Below are positions 56,000 through 64,000 of a stretch of DNA of 64,000 bases, one piece after another. Both the position numbers and the translations under genes were made by a program. This stretch comes from Serratia symbiotica (GTDB lineage Bacteria; Pseudomonadota; Gammaproteobacteria; Enterobacterales; Enterobacteriaceae). The number at the start of each line of letters is the position of its first letter. Within the stretch, counting starts at the first letter, position 1. Under the pieces are notes generated by a model, which worked only from the letters and a program-made list of their open reading frames with translations, ran no database searches and was not told the DNA's origin. The stretch covers positions 930,001 to 994,000 of the forward strand of contig NZ_CP050855.1 in NCBI RefSeq assembly GCF_000821185.2, given 5' to 3'.

Positions 56000-56440
56000 A
56001 ACGCCATTTCGCCCAATGATTGGAACTCATGCCTTAAAATAAGAATGAATTAGCTGAAAACCTGCACGGGTTCAAAGATCTGCTGACGCAAATTGACAGA
56101 AATGTTGGTAACATGCTTACGCTTGTGCAAGGTAGAGGTAATGTTGTTTTCACCCTGCTTACGGTTATTTCGAAAAACACCACGGCTTGCGCCCACTGGG
56201 TCATCCCACCGTTAACCCCGAAATTCAGCCTGGAGCACAGCGCTTACACTAAATTTGAACACCGTGGGTTGAGCAAAAAGCAGTCTTTTTTTGCTGAGCC
56301 ACAATCCAGGCAGGCCGTAATCAAAGTCGTTGCCAAGGGGAGTAACTAGTCCCGTTGGACATCTGCATCGCATTGGGAAAGGACAGCTACAGGAAATTAC
56401 AGAAGCCCTGTCGAGCCAGTTCGTGAGCCGCCTGGAGTAA
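56000..56440 (+). pseudogene. znuA: znuA remnant (zinc-binding protein of the ZnuABC importer)
   Basis: Conceptual translation gives ELMP*NKNELAENLHGF with an in-frame stop in place of Gln, then frameshifts: [16 protein letters not shown], and KAVFFAEP-like FAEPQSRQAVIKVVAKGSN, ending in yet another frame SSQFVSRLE and stop. Order and orientation match znuA next to mepM. znuC and znuB, expected between ruvB and znuA, have disappeared: only about 130 bp separate ruvB from this remnant. Confidence 0.85.
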
Positions 56441-56461
56441 AGCTTATAAGGATAATATCGA

Positions 56462-57784
56462 GTGCAGCGGATAGTCCAAACTATCTTTCTAGCGTATAAC
56501 AGCCTGCCACGGATCCATCGCGTCATGCTGGGATCGCTGACCGTGGTGACATTTGCCGTCACAATCTGGCGACCTTTTATTTATCACCCAGAACATGCCC
56601 CTAGCGTTAAGAACGTCGAATTAGAAGCCAGGCAGTTGCGGGTCATGCTGCCAGAAGCCAGTGAACCGATCGATGCAGACCCATCTATCCCTGATGATGA
56701 ATTCCCCCAGGATGAGCTTGACCAAAAGGGCGTCGGCGAGGAAAACGTGCATGAATATGTCGTTTCTTCCGGTGATACTCTCGGCAGCATTCTGACCCAA
56801 TATGACATCGAAATGTCGGATGTCGCGCTGTTGGCCGCACAGTATCGCGATCTGCGCAATCTGAAGATCGGCCAGCAGTTATCGTGGACGCTGAACGCCG
56901 CTGGTGACCTGCAACAGCTTAGGTGGGAGGTTTCTCGCCGTGAAACGCGCACTTACGATCGCGTCGGCAACAGCTTTAAAGAGTCGCAGCAATGGCAGCA
57001 GGGTGAATGGCGTAACAGCGTAGTCAGTGGCCGCTTGAGTGGTAGCTTCGTCAGCAGTGCCGGTGATGCTGGCCTGAGCCGCACTGAGATCAATGCGGTG
57101 GTTAAGGCGCTACAGTGGCAATTGGATTTCCAAAAGCTGCGCAAAGGTGATCCGTTTTCGGTGCTAATGTCGCGTGAGCATTTTGACGGTAAAAAAACGC
57201 AAAGCCAACTGCTGGCCGTTCGTATACGTACTGGTGGCAAGGATTACTATGCGATCCGCGCTGAAGATGGCAAATTCTACGATCGTGAGGGTTCCGGCTT
57301 GGCGCGCGGTTTTATGCGTTTCCCAACCATGAAACAGTTCCGCATTTCTTCCAGCTTCAATCCGCGTCGGGTGAATCCGGTGACTGGCCGTATTGCGCCA
57401 CATAAAGGTGTTGATTTCGCCATGCCGATCGGTACTCCCGTGGTGGCGGTGGGTGACGGTGAAGTGTTGATCGCCAAACACAGCGGATCCGCAGGCTATT
57501 ACGTGGCGATCCGCCATGGCCGTCAGTACACCACGCGCTATATGCACTTGAAGAAGCTGTTGGTTAAACCGGGGCAGAAGGTGAAGCGTGGTGAGCGCAT
57601 TGCGCTATCGGGCAATAGCGGCCGTTCTACCGGGCCGCATCTGCATTTTGAACTGTGGATCAACCAACAGGCGGTAAACCCGCTGACAGCGAAGTTGCCG
57701 CATTCCAAAGGTTTGATCGGCAAGGAGCGTAGCACTTATCTGGCACAAGTGAAGGAAATGGTTGCGCAACTACGGCTTGATTAA
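56462..57784 (+). CDS. mepM: Murein DD-endopeptidase MepM
   Basis: 440 aa, the E. coli length, from GTG 56462. Membrane anchor at about 20-40, LysM-like domain (EYVVSSGDTLGSILTQYD, about 98-140), and M23 metallopeptidase domain from about 300 with zinc ligands in HKGVDFA and STGPHLHFELW. Cuts peptide crosslinks for wall growth. Intact. Confidence 0.95.
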   Translation: MQRIVQTIFLAYNSLPRIHRVMLGSLTVVTFAVTIWRPFIYHPEHAPSVKNVELEARQLRVMLPEASEPIDADPSIPDDEFPQDELDQKGVGEENVHEYVVSSGDTLGSILTQYDIEMSDVALLAAQYRDLRNLKIGQQLSWTLNAAGDLQQLRWEVSRRETRTYDRVGNSFKESQQWQQGEWRNSVVSGRLSGSFVSSAGDAGLSRTEINAVVKALQWQLDFQKLRKGDPFSVLMSREHFDGKKTQSQLLAVRIRTGGKDYYAIRAEDGKFYDREGSGLARGFMRFPTMKQFRISSSFNPRRVNPVTGRIAPHKGVDFAMPIGTPVVAVGDGEVLIAKHSGSAGYYVAIRHGRQYTTRYMHLKKLLVKPGQKVKRGERIALSGNSGRSTGPHLHFELWINQQAVNPLTAKLPHSKGLIGKERSTYLAQVKEMVAQLRLD

Positions 57785-57845
57785 TCCCCCTTCGCCCACG
57801 ATGCCATCGGCCCAATGTTGTTTTATATCGGTGCTTCGCCAGTGT

Positions 57846-57996
57846 TATGCCCGTGATACTTCACGTTGCCTGTGCGTGAGTTTTCCTCGCGCACCCCAGT
57901 CAGTGATGGGTGTCAGCGCAAGCGCTGTTCAAATCGGTTCCCGACCGATTTGTCGCTGCGTTGCCGCTTTCCTGTAACGCAAATTATTTAGGGTAT
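57846..57996. repeat. Dispersed palindromic repeat, family B, copy 3
   Basis: TATGCCCGTGATACTTCACG ... TTTAGGGTATA. Longer than copies 1 and 2 because of an additional hairpin (CAAATCGGTTCCCGACCGATTTG). Its right terminus continues as TATAAT, a consensus -10 hexamer 58 bp upstream of lpxM. Confidence 0.8.
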
Positions 57997-58056
57997 AATG
58001 GCAAAATCATTTGCTGTAATTATTATTGGCCGAGCCGCTAAGTTAAGAGTTTGTGC

Positions 58057-59025
58057 ATGCAAAACGAAAAAAAATCGAACTTAGAGTTCATTCCGCACTT
58101 CCAGAAAGCCTTTTTCGCCCCACGCTACTGGGGCATTTGGTTGGGTATCGGCTTGATGGCGGGTATTTCGCTGGTGCCTGCGCGCCTGCGTGATCCGCTA
58201 TTAGGTGCGATCGGCACATTGGCTGGCAAGCTGGCGGCAGGTGCAAGACGCCGTGCACGCATTAACCTGTTGTACTGCCTGCCCAATGCATCGGAAAGCG
58301 AACGTGAGCATATTATTGACGCCATGTTCGCCTGCGCGCCGCAATCGATGGTGCTGATGGCCGAGCTGGCCTGTACCAAAGCGGAAAAAGTGCTGAAACG
58401 CGTGCGTTGGCACGGCGAAGAGGTGCTAGATAAAATACGCGGGGAAGGACGTAATGTAATATTTTTGGTGCCGCATGGTTGGGCGGTGGATGTGCCCGCG
58501 ATGCTGATGGCCGCGCGTGGGCAGCCGATGGCGGCGATGTTCCATAACCAACGTAATCCACTGATCGACTACATGTGGAACGCCGTGCGCCGCAAGTTTG
58601 GCGGACGTATGCATGCACGTAATGACGGCATCAAGCCTTTTATCCACTCGGTACGTCAAGGATTTTGGGGGTATTATTTACCCGATCAGGATCACGGTGT
58701 AGAGCACAGCGAATTCGTTGATTTCTTTGCTACCTACAAGGCAACACTGCCAGCCGTTGGTCGCTTGATGAAAGTGTGCCGTGCTGCGATCGTGCCGCTG
58801 TTTCCAGTATATGATGGTAAAGCCAGCAGGTTGAATATCTATATCCGCGAGCCAATGGATGATTTGGCTGGGGCGGACGACGCGCGCATCGCCCGCCGTA
58901 TGAATGAAGAAGTGGAAAACTTGGTGGGGCCGAATCCTGAACAGTACACCTGGATCTTGAAACTGCTGAAAACGCGTAAAGAAGGGGAGATGGAGCCTTA
59001 CTCGCGTGATGATCTATACCGCTAA
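58057..59025 (+). CDS. lpxM: Lipid A myristoyltransferase LpxM
   Basis: Adds the secondary myristoyl chain to lipid A in the inner membrane. 322 aa from ATG 58057; membrane segment near 25-45; HX4D acyltransferase motif in FLVPHGWAVDVP; and YYLPDQDHGVEHSEFVDFFA. TTG 58051 would add two residues. Convergent with pykA. Confidence 0.93.
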   Translation: MQNEKKSNLEFIPHFQKAFFAPRYWGIWLGIGLMAGISLVPARLRDPLLGAIGTLAGKLAAGARRRARINLLYCLPNASESEREHIIDAMFACAPQSMVLMAELACTKAEKVLKRVRWHGEEVLDKIRGEGRNVIFLVPHGWAVDVPAMLMAARGQPMAAMFHNQRNPLIDYMWNAVRRKFGGRMHARNDGIKPFIHSVRQGFWGYYLPDQDHGVEHSEFVDFFATYKATLPAVGRLMKVCRAAIVPLFPVYDGKASRLNIYIREPMDDLAGADDARIARRMNEEVENLVGPNPEQYTWILKLLKTRKEGEMEPYSRDDLYR

Positions 59026-59097
59026 ACCACGCTCACAGTTTGATGATGAAAGACTGAACTCACCCAGTGGTACAGCCGTTATGGTGAAGGAACAATG

Positions 59098-59129
59098 AAA
59101 AATGCCAGCCAGCGCTCGCTGGCTGGCAT
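59098..59129 (-). terminator. Rho-independent terminator of pykA
   Basis: ATGCCAGCCAGCG-CT-CGCTGGCTGGCAT: perfect 13-bp stem with T-run on the minus strand, 17 bp past the pykA stop. Confidence 0.93.
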
Positions 59130-59145
59130 GGCTTTGCAGTGGTCA

Positions 59146-60588
59146 TTACTCGACGCGTAGGATGCGGCAGGTATTGGTGGTGCCGATAGTTTCCATCACG
59201 TCACCTTGGGTGACGATCACCAGATCGCCAGAAACCAGAAAGCCTTTATCACGCAGGTGGTTCACGGCGTCAGTGGCGGTGATGACATGACCATCGCGGC
59301 TATCGAAGTACACCGGCGTTACGCCACGGTACAGTGCAGCCAGGTTCAGCGTGTGTTCATGGCGAGACATGGCGAAGATCGGCAGGCTGGAACTGATACG
59401 CGACATCATCAGGGCGGTGCTGCCAGATTTGGTCATGGCGATCAGTGCGGTAACCCCTTTCAGGTGGTTAGCCGCGTACATTGAAGACATGGCGATCGCC
59501 TCTTCAATGTTGTTGAACTGCACATCCAGCCGGTGTTTGGAGACGTTGATACTGGGGATCTTCTCCGCACCCAGGCAAACGCGTGCCATTGCCGCCACGG
59601 TCTCCGCTGGGTATTGGCCAGCAGCGGTTTCCGCCGACAGCATGACAGCATCGGTGCCATCCAATACGGCGTTCGCTACATCCATCACTTCGGCACGGGT
59701 TGGCAGCGGGTTGGTGATCATCGATTCCATCATTTGGGTTGCGGTAATGACGGCACGGTTCAACGTACGGGCACGGCGGATCAGTTTTTTCTGGATGCCG
59801 ACCAGTTCTGGATCGCCGATTTCAACGCCTAGATCGCCACGAGCCACCATCACTACATCGGAGGCCAGAATGATATCGTCCATGGCTTCATCGCTGCAAA
59901 CTGCTTCGGCACGCTCAACCTTGGAAACGATTTTGGCGTAACAACCGGCGTCACGCGCCAGACGGCGGGCGTACTCCAAGTCTTCACCGGTACGTGGGAA
60001 GGAAACGGCCAGATAGTCGACGCCAATCTTGGCGGCAGTGACGATATCGGCTAGATCTTTTTCGGTCAGTGCCTTGGCTGACAGGCCACCGCCAAGCTTG
60101 TTAATGCCTTTATTGTTGGACAACGGGCCACCCATGGTAACCTCAGTAAATACTTTCATGCCTTGAACTTGCAGTACTTTCAACTGCACGCGGCCATCGT
60201 CGAGTAGGAGTACATCGCCCGGCACCACATCCTTAGGTAGACCTTTATAGTCGATACCGACTTTTACTTTATCCCCTTCGCCATGAGATAGGCTGGCATC
60301 AAGCAGGAATTTATCGCCCACGTTGAGGAAAATTTTGCCTTCCTTGAAGGTGGAAACGCGGATTTTTGGCCCTTGCAAGTCGCCCAAAATGGCGACGTGA
60401 CGTCCCAGTTTGCTAGCAATTTCACGTACCTTGTTCGCGCGATTTTGGTGATCTTCTGGGCTGCCGTGAGAAAAATTAAGCCGAACTACGTTAGCGCCAG
60501 CGGCAATGATCTTTTCCAGATTATTGTCGCGGTCGGTAGCTGGCCCCAGTGTGGCAACAATCTTGGTTCTTCTGAGGCGTCTGGACAT
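59146..60588 (-). CDS. pykA: Pyruvate kinase II
   Basis: Converts phosphoenolpyruvate and ADP to pyruvate and ATP. 480 aa, the E. coli PykA length. [34 protein letters not shown], active site [20 protein letters not shown] and [21 protein letters not shown]. Normally regulated by HexR, which is broken next door. Confidence 0.95.
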   Translation of the reverse strand: MSRRLRRTKIVATLGPATDRDNNLEKIIAAGANVVRLNFSHGSPEDHQNRANKVREIASKLGRHVAILGDLQGPKIRVSTFKEGKIFLNVGDKFLLDASLSHGEGDKVKVGIDYKGLPKDVVPGDVLLLDDGRVQLKVLQVQGMKVFTEVTMGGPLSNNKGINKLGGGLSAKALTEKDLADIVTAAKIGVDYLAVSFPRTGEDLEYARRLARDAGCYAKIVSKVERAEAVCSDEAMDDIILASDVVMVARGDLGVEIGDPELVGIQKKLIRRARTLNRAVITATQMMESMITNPLPTRAEVMDVANAVLDGTDAVMLSAETAAGQYPAETVAAMARVCLGAEKIPSINVSKHRLDVQFNNIEEAIAMSSMYAANHLKGVTALIAMTKSGSTALMMSRISSSLPIFAMSRHEHTLNLAALYRGVTPVYFDSRDGHVITATDAVNHLRDKGFLVSGDLVIVTQGDVMETIGTTNTCRILRVE

Positions 60589-60774
60589 GTGTTACTCCGC
60601 TAACTGGTGAAGTAAATAGGGGGTTCCGCTAATGTTTGGCAACGAAACCAGCAGTGAAATGTCATGAAGTTTATCCGCATGCGTGTCTAACAAGCTAGCG
60701 CATCATAACCGAACGGCGAACCCGCGTTGTGTGATTAAAATAATGTAATAAGCTGGTGGATATTAACTGAAGCT

Positions 60775-60912
60775 GTTTTTGGCGTAGGGTAATAGCTCCT
60801 GGAGCCTATTGTTGGGACAGGTGGGTAAGCGGGTCAACACATCGCGCAACCAGATCTACGGGTCGTGGCCGTTGAGTTTGGCGGTTTCCAGCAGGATCAG
60901 GATAGCTGGGTT
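60775..60912 (-). pseudogene. IS66-family transposase C-terminal fragment
   Basis: Minus-strand reading AILILLETAKLNGHDP, a stop, then IWLRDVLTRLPTCPNNRLQE and LLPY: the tail of IS66 TnpC (ETAKLNGxDPxAWLxDVLxRIxxHP...LLPWNW). An in-frame stop and truncation show it is dead. It abuts the hexR remnant. Confidence 0.75.
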
Positions 60913-60936
60913 CCGTTTTCCAAGCGAACCCTTGCC

Positions 60937-61225
60937 TTAATCAAAAGGCGATTCTTGGAGCGCTTCCGCTTCCTTGAACCGTTGCAAGTTATCTCTGAAT
61001 TTAGCCCCTCTGCGCAGGGTAAAATCGGTAGCCAATACGTTAATGAACGTTAATTGCGCGATGCATGACACTATAGGCAGAGTCAATGTCGGTATCTTCT
61101 GGAAAATCAATTAGTAAAGCCAGAGTAGCCGCATAAGGCACATAAGGAAAAGGGGAATCACGCGCGGAAATGGCAGATTGGCTCAGTAGCGCCAGATGGT
61201 GATGGATACTTTCCAGCATATTCAT
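60937..61225 (-). pseudogene. hexR: hexR remnant (RpiR-type regulator of central carbon genes)
   Basis: Starts MNMLESIHHHLALLSQSA as HexR does, then jumps by an internal deletion of roughly 190 codons to AATLALLIDFPEDTDID, and after a frameshift to LTFINVLATDFTLRRGAKFR and a C-terminus ...QESPFD. So the helix-turn-helix body and sugar-phosphate (SIS) domain are gone. Position between pykA and zwf and minus orientation match the ancestral locus. Confidence 0.88.
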
Positions 61226-61411
61226 ATATACCGGTCATCGGTCATAATATGAGAGTTGTCTAGCTTTCATCAGGGGATTGTTGGAGAAAAAGACAGAAAG
61301 TCACCATTTTCTGCGCCTTCGGCGGCATTCCGCCCGCCGTGGCGAACGCTAACACGAGAATCTTAAGGCTTCTTAATCCAAGTTTACTGGTCGTAGTTAA
61401 AGAGAGTACAT

Positions 61412-61659
61412 TAGGCTGTGTCCGGTAATGGCAGGTAAGCTCTGCTGGCGGTCATTTGAACGCGCATCAAGGCGGCGCGTGAGCTTTGCTAGGTGGCCAA
61501 ATAAGTAGGAGAATGTTCAAATGGCCCAGCCCTGCGGGACGTGTCCCCAAAGCCGGTACTCCACGTTGTCGGGCATGAACATAGGTTCTGCCTCCTCCGC
61601 CTTGATTACCGGCTTTGGGGTCTGCAACGCTGCCATGGTCAATGGCCGGACACCGCATA
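61412..61659. mobile_element. MITE-like element, copy 2, upstream of zwf
   Basis: TA then GGCTGTGTCCGG at the left, CCGGACACCGCA then TA at the right. Longer and with a more degenerate right end than copy 1. It ends 44 bp before the zwf start codon and its plus-strand frame is open into zwf. Confidence 0.75.
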
Positions 61660-61703
61660 GTAATGTAAGAAAATTACAAATATCCTGCAACAAGGAGAGC
61701 AAC

Positions 61704-63179
61704 ATGGCGGTAACTTCTACATCCCAAGCCTGTGACTTGGTTATTTTTGGCGCGAAAGGCGATTTGGCGCGTCGTAAGCTGCTGCCTTCCCTGTACCAGT
61801 TAGAGAAAGCCGGGTACATCCACCCGGATACACGGATTATCGGCGTTGGCCGTGCCGATTGGGATAAAAAAGCCTACACCGAGGTGGTGAAAGAAGCCCT
61901 TGACACCTTTATGCAGGAAAAACTGGATGATAAAATCTGGGCCGCGCTGAGCGCACGCTTGGATTTCTGCAATCTTGATGTGAACGACAGCAAGAATTTT
62001 ACCATGCTAGGTCACATGCTGGATCAAAAGCATCGTACCACCATCAACTATTTTGCTATGCCGCCAAGCACTTTCGGTGCGATTTGCCAAGGGCTAGGTA
62101 AAACCAAGCTGAATCATGAGCCGGCGCGTGTGGTGATGGAGAAGCCGCTGGGCACCGATCTGGCGTCTTGCCGCGTGATCAACGATCAGGTTGCGGAGTA
62201 CTTCAATGAATCACAGGTCTATCGTATCGACCACTATCTTGGCAAAGAAACAGTATTGAACCTGCTGGCGTTGCGGTTTGCCAACTCGTTGTTCGCTTCC
62301 AACTGGGACAACCGCACTATCGATTCTGTGCAAATCACCGTGGCGGAAGAGGTGGGTATTGAAGGGCGATGGGGCTACTTTGACCAGGCTGGCCAGATGC
62401 GCGACATGATCCAGAACCACTTGCTGCAAATCTTGACCATGATCGCTATGTCGCCCCCGGTAGATTTGTCGGCTGACCGTATCCGCGATGAGAAGGTGAA
62501 GGTACTGCGCTCGCTGCGGCGTATTGATCAGACCAATGTGCATGAAACCACTGTGCGCGGGCAGTACACCGCTGGCTTCGTTCAGGGCAAAAAGGTACCG
62601 GGCTATCTGGAAGAGGAGGGGGCGAACAAAAACAGCCACACTGAAACCTTCGTCTCAATCCGCGTGGATATCGATAACTGGCGGTGGGCTGGGGTGCCGT
62701 TCTACCTACGTACCGGTAAACGCCTGCCGACCAAATGTTCAGAAGTGGTGGTGTACTTCAAAAACCCACCGCTCAACTTGTTCAGCGATTCTTATCAGCA
62801 ACTGCCGCAGAACAAGCTAACCATTCGCCTTCAACCGGATGAAGGCATTGAGATCCAGGTGCTGAATAAATTACCGGGGCTGGATCATAAGCACCGTCTG
62901 CAAACCAGCAAGTTGGATTTGAGCTTCTCTGAGACATTCAATCAGGAACACGTAGCGGATGCCTATGAGCGCTTGCTGCTAGAAAGCATGCGTGGCATTC
63001 AAGCGCTGTTTGTACGCCGTGACGAAGTGGAAGAAGCGTGGAAGTGGGTTGACTCTATCATGAACGCCTGGAAGGCGGACAACGAGGCACCTAAGCCATA
63101 TCAGGCTGGCACTTGGGGGCCTGTGGCCTCGGTGGCGATGATTACCCGCGATGGCCGTTCCTGGAACGAGTTCGAATAA
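61704..63179 (+). CDS. zwf: Glucose-6-phosphate 1-dehydrogenase
   Basis: First step of the oxidative pentose phosphate pathway. ATG 61704 with AAGGAGA 8 bp upstream gives MAVTSTSQACDLVIFGAKGD and 491 aa as in E. coli; the open frame to 61521 is MITE sequence. Coenzyme motif GAKGDLARRKLLP; substrate-binding RIDHYLGKE. Intact. Confidence 0.96.
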   Translation: MAVTSTSQACDLVIFGAKGDLARRKLLPSLYQLEKAGYIHPDTRIIGVGRADWDKKAYTEVVKEALDTFMQEKLDDKIWAALSARLDFCNLDVNDSKNFTMLGHMLDQKHRTTINYFAMPPSTFGAICQGLGKTKLNHEPARVVMEKPLGTDLASCRVINDQVAEYFNESQVYRIDHYLGKETVLNLLALRFANSLFASNWDNRTIDSVQITVAEEVGIEGRWGYFDQAGQMRDMIQNHLLQILTMIAMSPPVDLSADRIRDEKVKVLRSLRRIDQTNVHETTVRGQYTAGFVQGKKVPGYLEEEGANKNSHTETFVSIRVDIDNWRWAGVPFYLRTGKRLPTKCSEVVVYFKNPPLNLFSDSYQQLPQNKLTIRLQPDEGIEIQVLNKLPGLDHKHRLQTSKLDLSFSETFNQEHVADAYERLLLESMRGIQALFVRRDEVEEAWKWVDSIMNAWKADNEAPKPYQAGTWGPVASVAMITRDGRSWNEFE

Positions 63180-63241
63180 CACACGGCTTTTGGGGCGCGG
63201 CACTAACCTGCGGCTGTTGTGCATGCGGTGTTTTCACCGCT

Positions 63242-63585
63242 TCACAGCGCCGCGATAATCTTGATTTCAACCTTGTACTTCGGGTTCATCAATTGTGCCT
63301 GCACGGTGCAGCGCACCGGCGCATTGCCAGCGACCACCCAGGCATCCCAGGCGGCGTTTATGGCGGCGAAATCGGCAGCATTGGCCGGGAAAATGGTGGC
63401 GTCCAGAATGCGGTTCTTTTCCGAACCGACCCGTGCCAACAATATGTCGATGGTGGTCAGCGTGCTAGCGGTTTGCGCAGTGGCGTCTTCATCAGATTTT
63501 CCGGCACGCTGGTGTAGTAGAGGGTATCATTGTGTACTACGGCTTAGGATCAGCGATGATCGGGATCAATTCGTTCGATGTTCAT
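63242..63585 (-). pseudogene. yoaB: yoaB remnant (RidA/YjgF family)
   Basis: Start MNIERIDPDHR then stop, S, stop, then AVVHNDTLYYTSVPENL, then a frameshift; the last frame is open as SEKNRILDATIFPANAADFA and VRCTVQAQLMNPKYKVEIKI. The C-terminal Arg of the RidA fold (CTVQA context) remains. Located divergently from yoaA as in E. coli. Confidence 0.88.
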
Positions 63586-63717
63586 TGGGTTATCTCCATG
63601 CCTATTTCCACTAAGAGTATCACAGCCAGCGGTGGAAATAGGTAGTGATAAAGTCGATGGTAGCGGCGTGGCAGGCTTGGCATAATCAACGTTGAATGAC
63701 ACTGACAGAGAAATAGT

Positions 63718-64000
63718 GTGACAGACGATTTTGCAACAGATGGCGCTCTGGCGCAGGCAATCAAGGGATTCAAACCGCGCGAGGCACAACGGCTGATGGC
63801 GCAAGCGGTTACCGAAGCGATCAACTTCAAGCAAGAACTGGTGGTGGAGGCGGGAACTGGCACCGGCAAAACCTTCGCCTACTTGGCACCTGCGCTGCGC
63901 GCCCAACGTAAAGTGATTATTTCCACCGGATCGAAAGCCTTGCAGGATCAACTCTATGTGCGTGATCTGCCCACCATTGCCAATGCACTGAACTACAAAG
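63718..64000 (+). CDS. yoaA: DinG-family ATP-dependent helicase YoaA (5' part, runs off window)
   Basis: GTG 63718: (M)TDDFATDGALAQAIKGFKP, then Walker A in VVEAGTGTGKTFAYLAPAL and STGSKALQDQL. This N-terminal part (94 codons) is intact; YoaA is a 5'-3' XPD-like helicase linked to DNA repair. The remainder lies beyond 64000. Confidence 0.9.
   Translation, partial: MTDDFATDGALAQAIKGFKPREAQRLMAQAVTEAINFKQELVVEAGTGTGKTFAYLAPALRAQRKVIISTGSKALQDQLYVRDLPTIANALNYK

Noticed and set aside
61521..61703. N-terminal extension of Zwf
   Set aside because: It is MITE sequence in frame; ATG 61704 with a strong ribosome site matches the family start. Kept as a finding only.

Overview
The window reads as a chromosome segment of a Serratia-type gammaproteobacterium in the middle of genome reduction. 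Gene order and protein sequences match Serratia/Yersinia backbone loci: flhDC-motAB, flhBAE, flgNMA/flgBCDEFGHIJKL, rimJ-murJ, argS, yecM-cutC, cmoBA, aspS-nudB-yebC-ruvCAB, mepM, lpxM, pykA/zwf and yoaA. Between the intact genes lie many recognisable but broken ones, several families of short dispersed repeats and a graveyard of insertion-sequence fragments. This fits a host-restricted Serratia such as the aphid symbiont S. symbiotica. That naming is inference from gene content, not a database match.

Layout. 1-7001: flhDC, motAB and flhBAE, with the whole chemotaxis block that normally separates motB from flhB missing. 7002-8186: a TA-flanked MITE-like element, a frameshifted RCC1-repeat remnant and one unassigned small ORF. 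8187-20108: complete, intact flgN, flgM, flgA (minus strand) and flgB-flgL (plus strand), with good sigma-28 promoters for flgM and flgK. 20109-32790: an accessory island holding transposase fragments (ISL3, IS256, ISAs1, IS4 types), a truncated group II intron, a GC-rich two-module NRPS split by one frameshift, an apparently complete IS3-family element and a Sel1-repeat protein. 32792-37844: dbpA, a yceB-like lipoprotein gene, a small unknown gene, rimJ and murJ. 38104-42081: an usher/chaperone/subunit fimbrial operon whose chaperone gene is frameshifted. 42530-45678: mobile remnants, a perfect 17-bp palindrome and argS. 45679-64000: housekeeping genes, with znuBC gone and znuA a remnant, hexR collapsed by an internal deletion, yoaB broken by stops, and the window ending inside yoaA.

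How the genes work together. FlhDC switches on the flagellar genes. FlhA/FlhB form the export gate, FlgA-FlgL build rod, rings, hook and junction, FlgM/FlgN time late gene expression and chaperone export, and MotAB is the stator. All are open here while chemotaxis is lost, so the flagellum, if built, would be undirected or would serve as an export structure. In central metabolism zwf and pykA remain but their regulator hexR is dead, and a MITE copy sits just upstream of zwf. Loss of ZnuABC removes the high-affinity zinc importer. The most unusual cargo is the NRPS (partial C-A-T-C-A-T-TE): its two modules are near duplicates and its A domains carry binding-pocket residues resembling phenylalanine-type codes.
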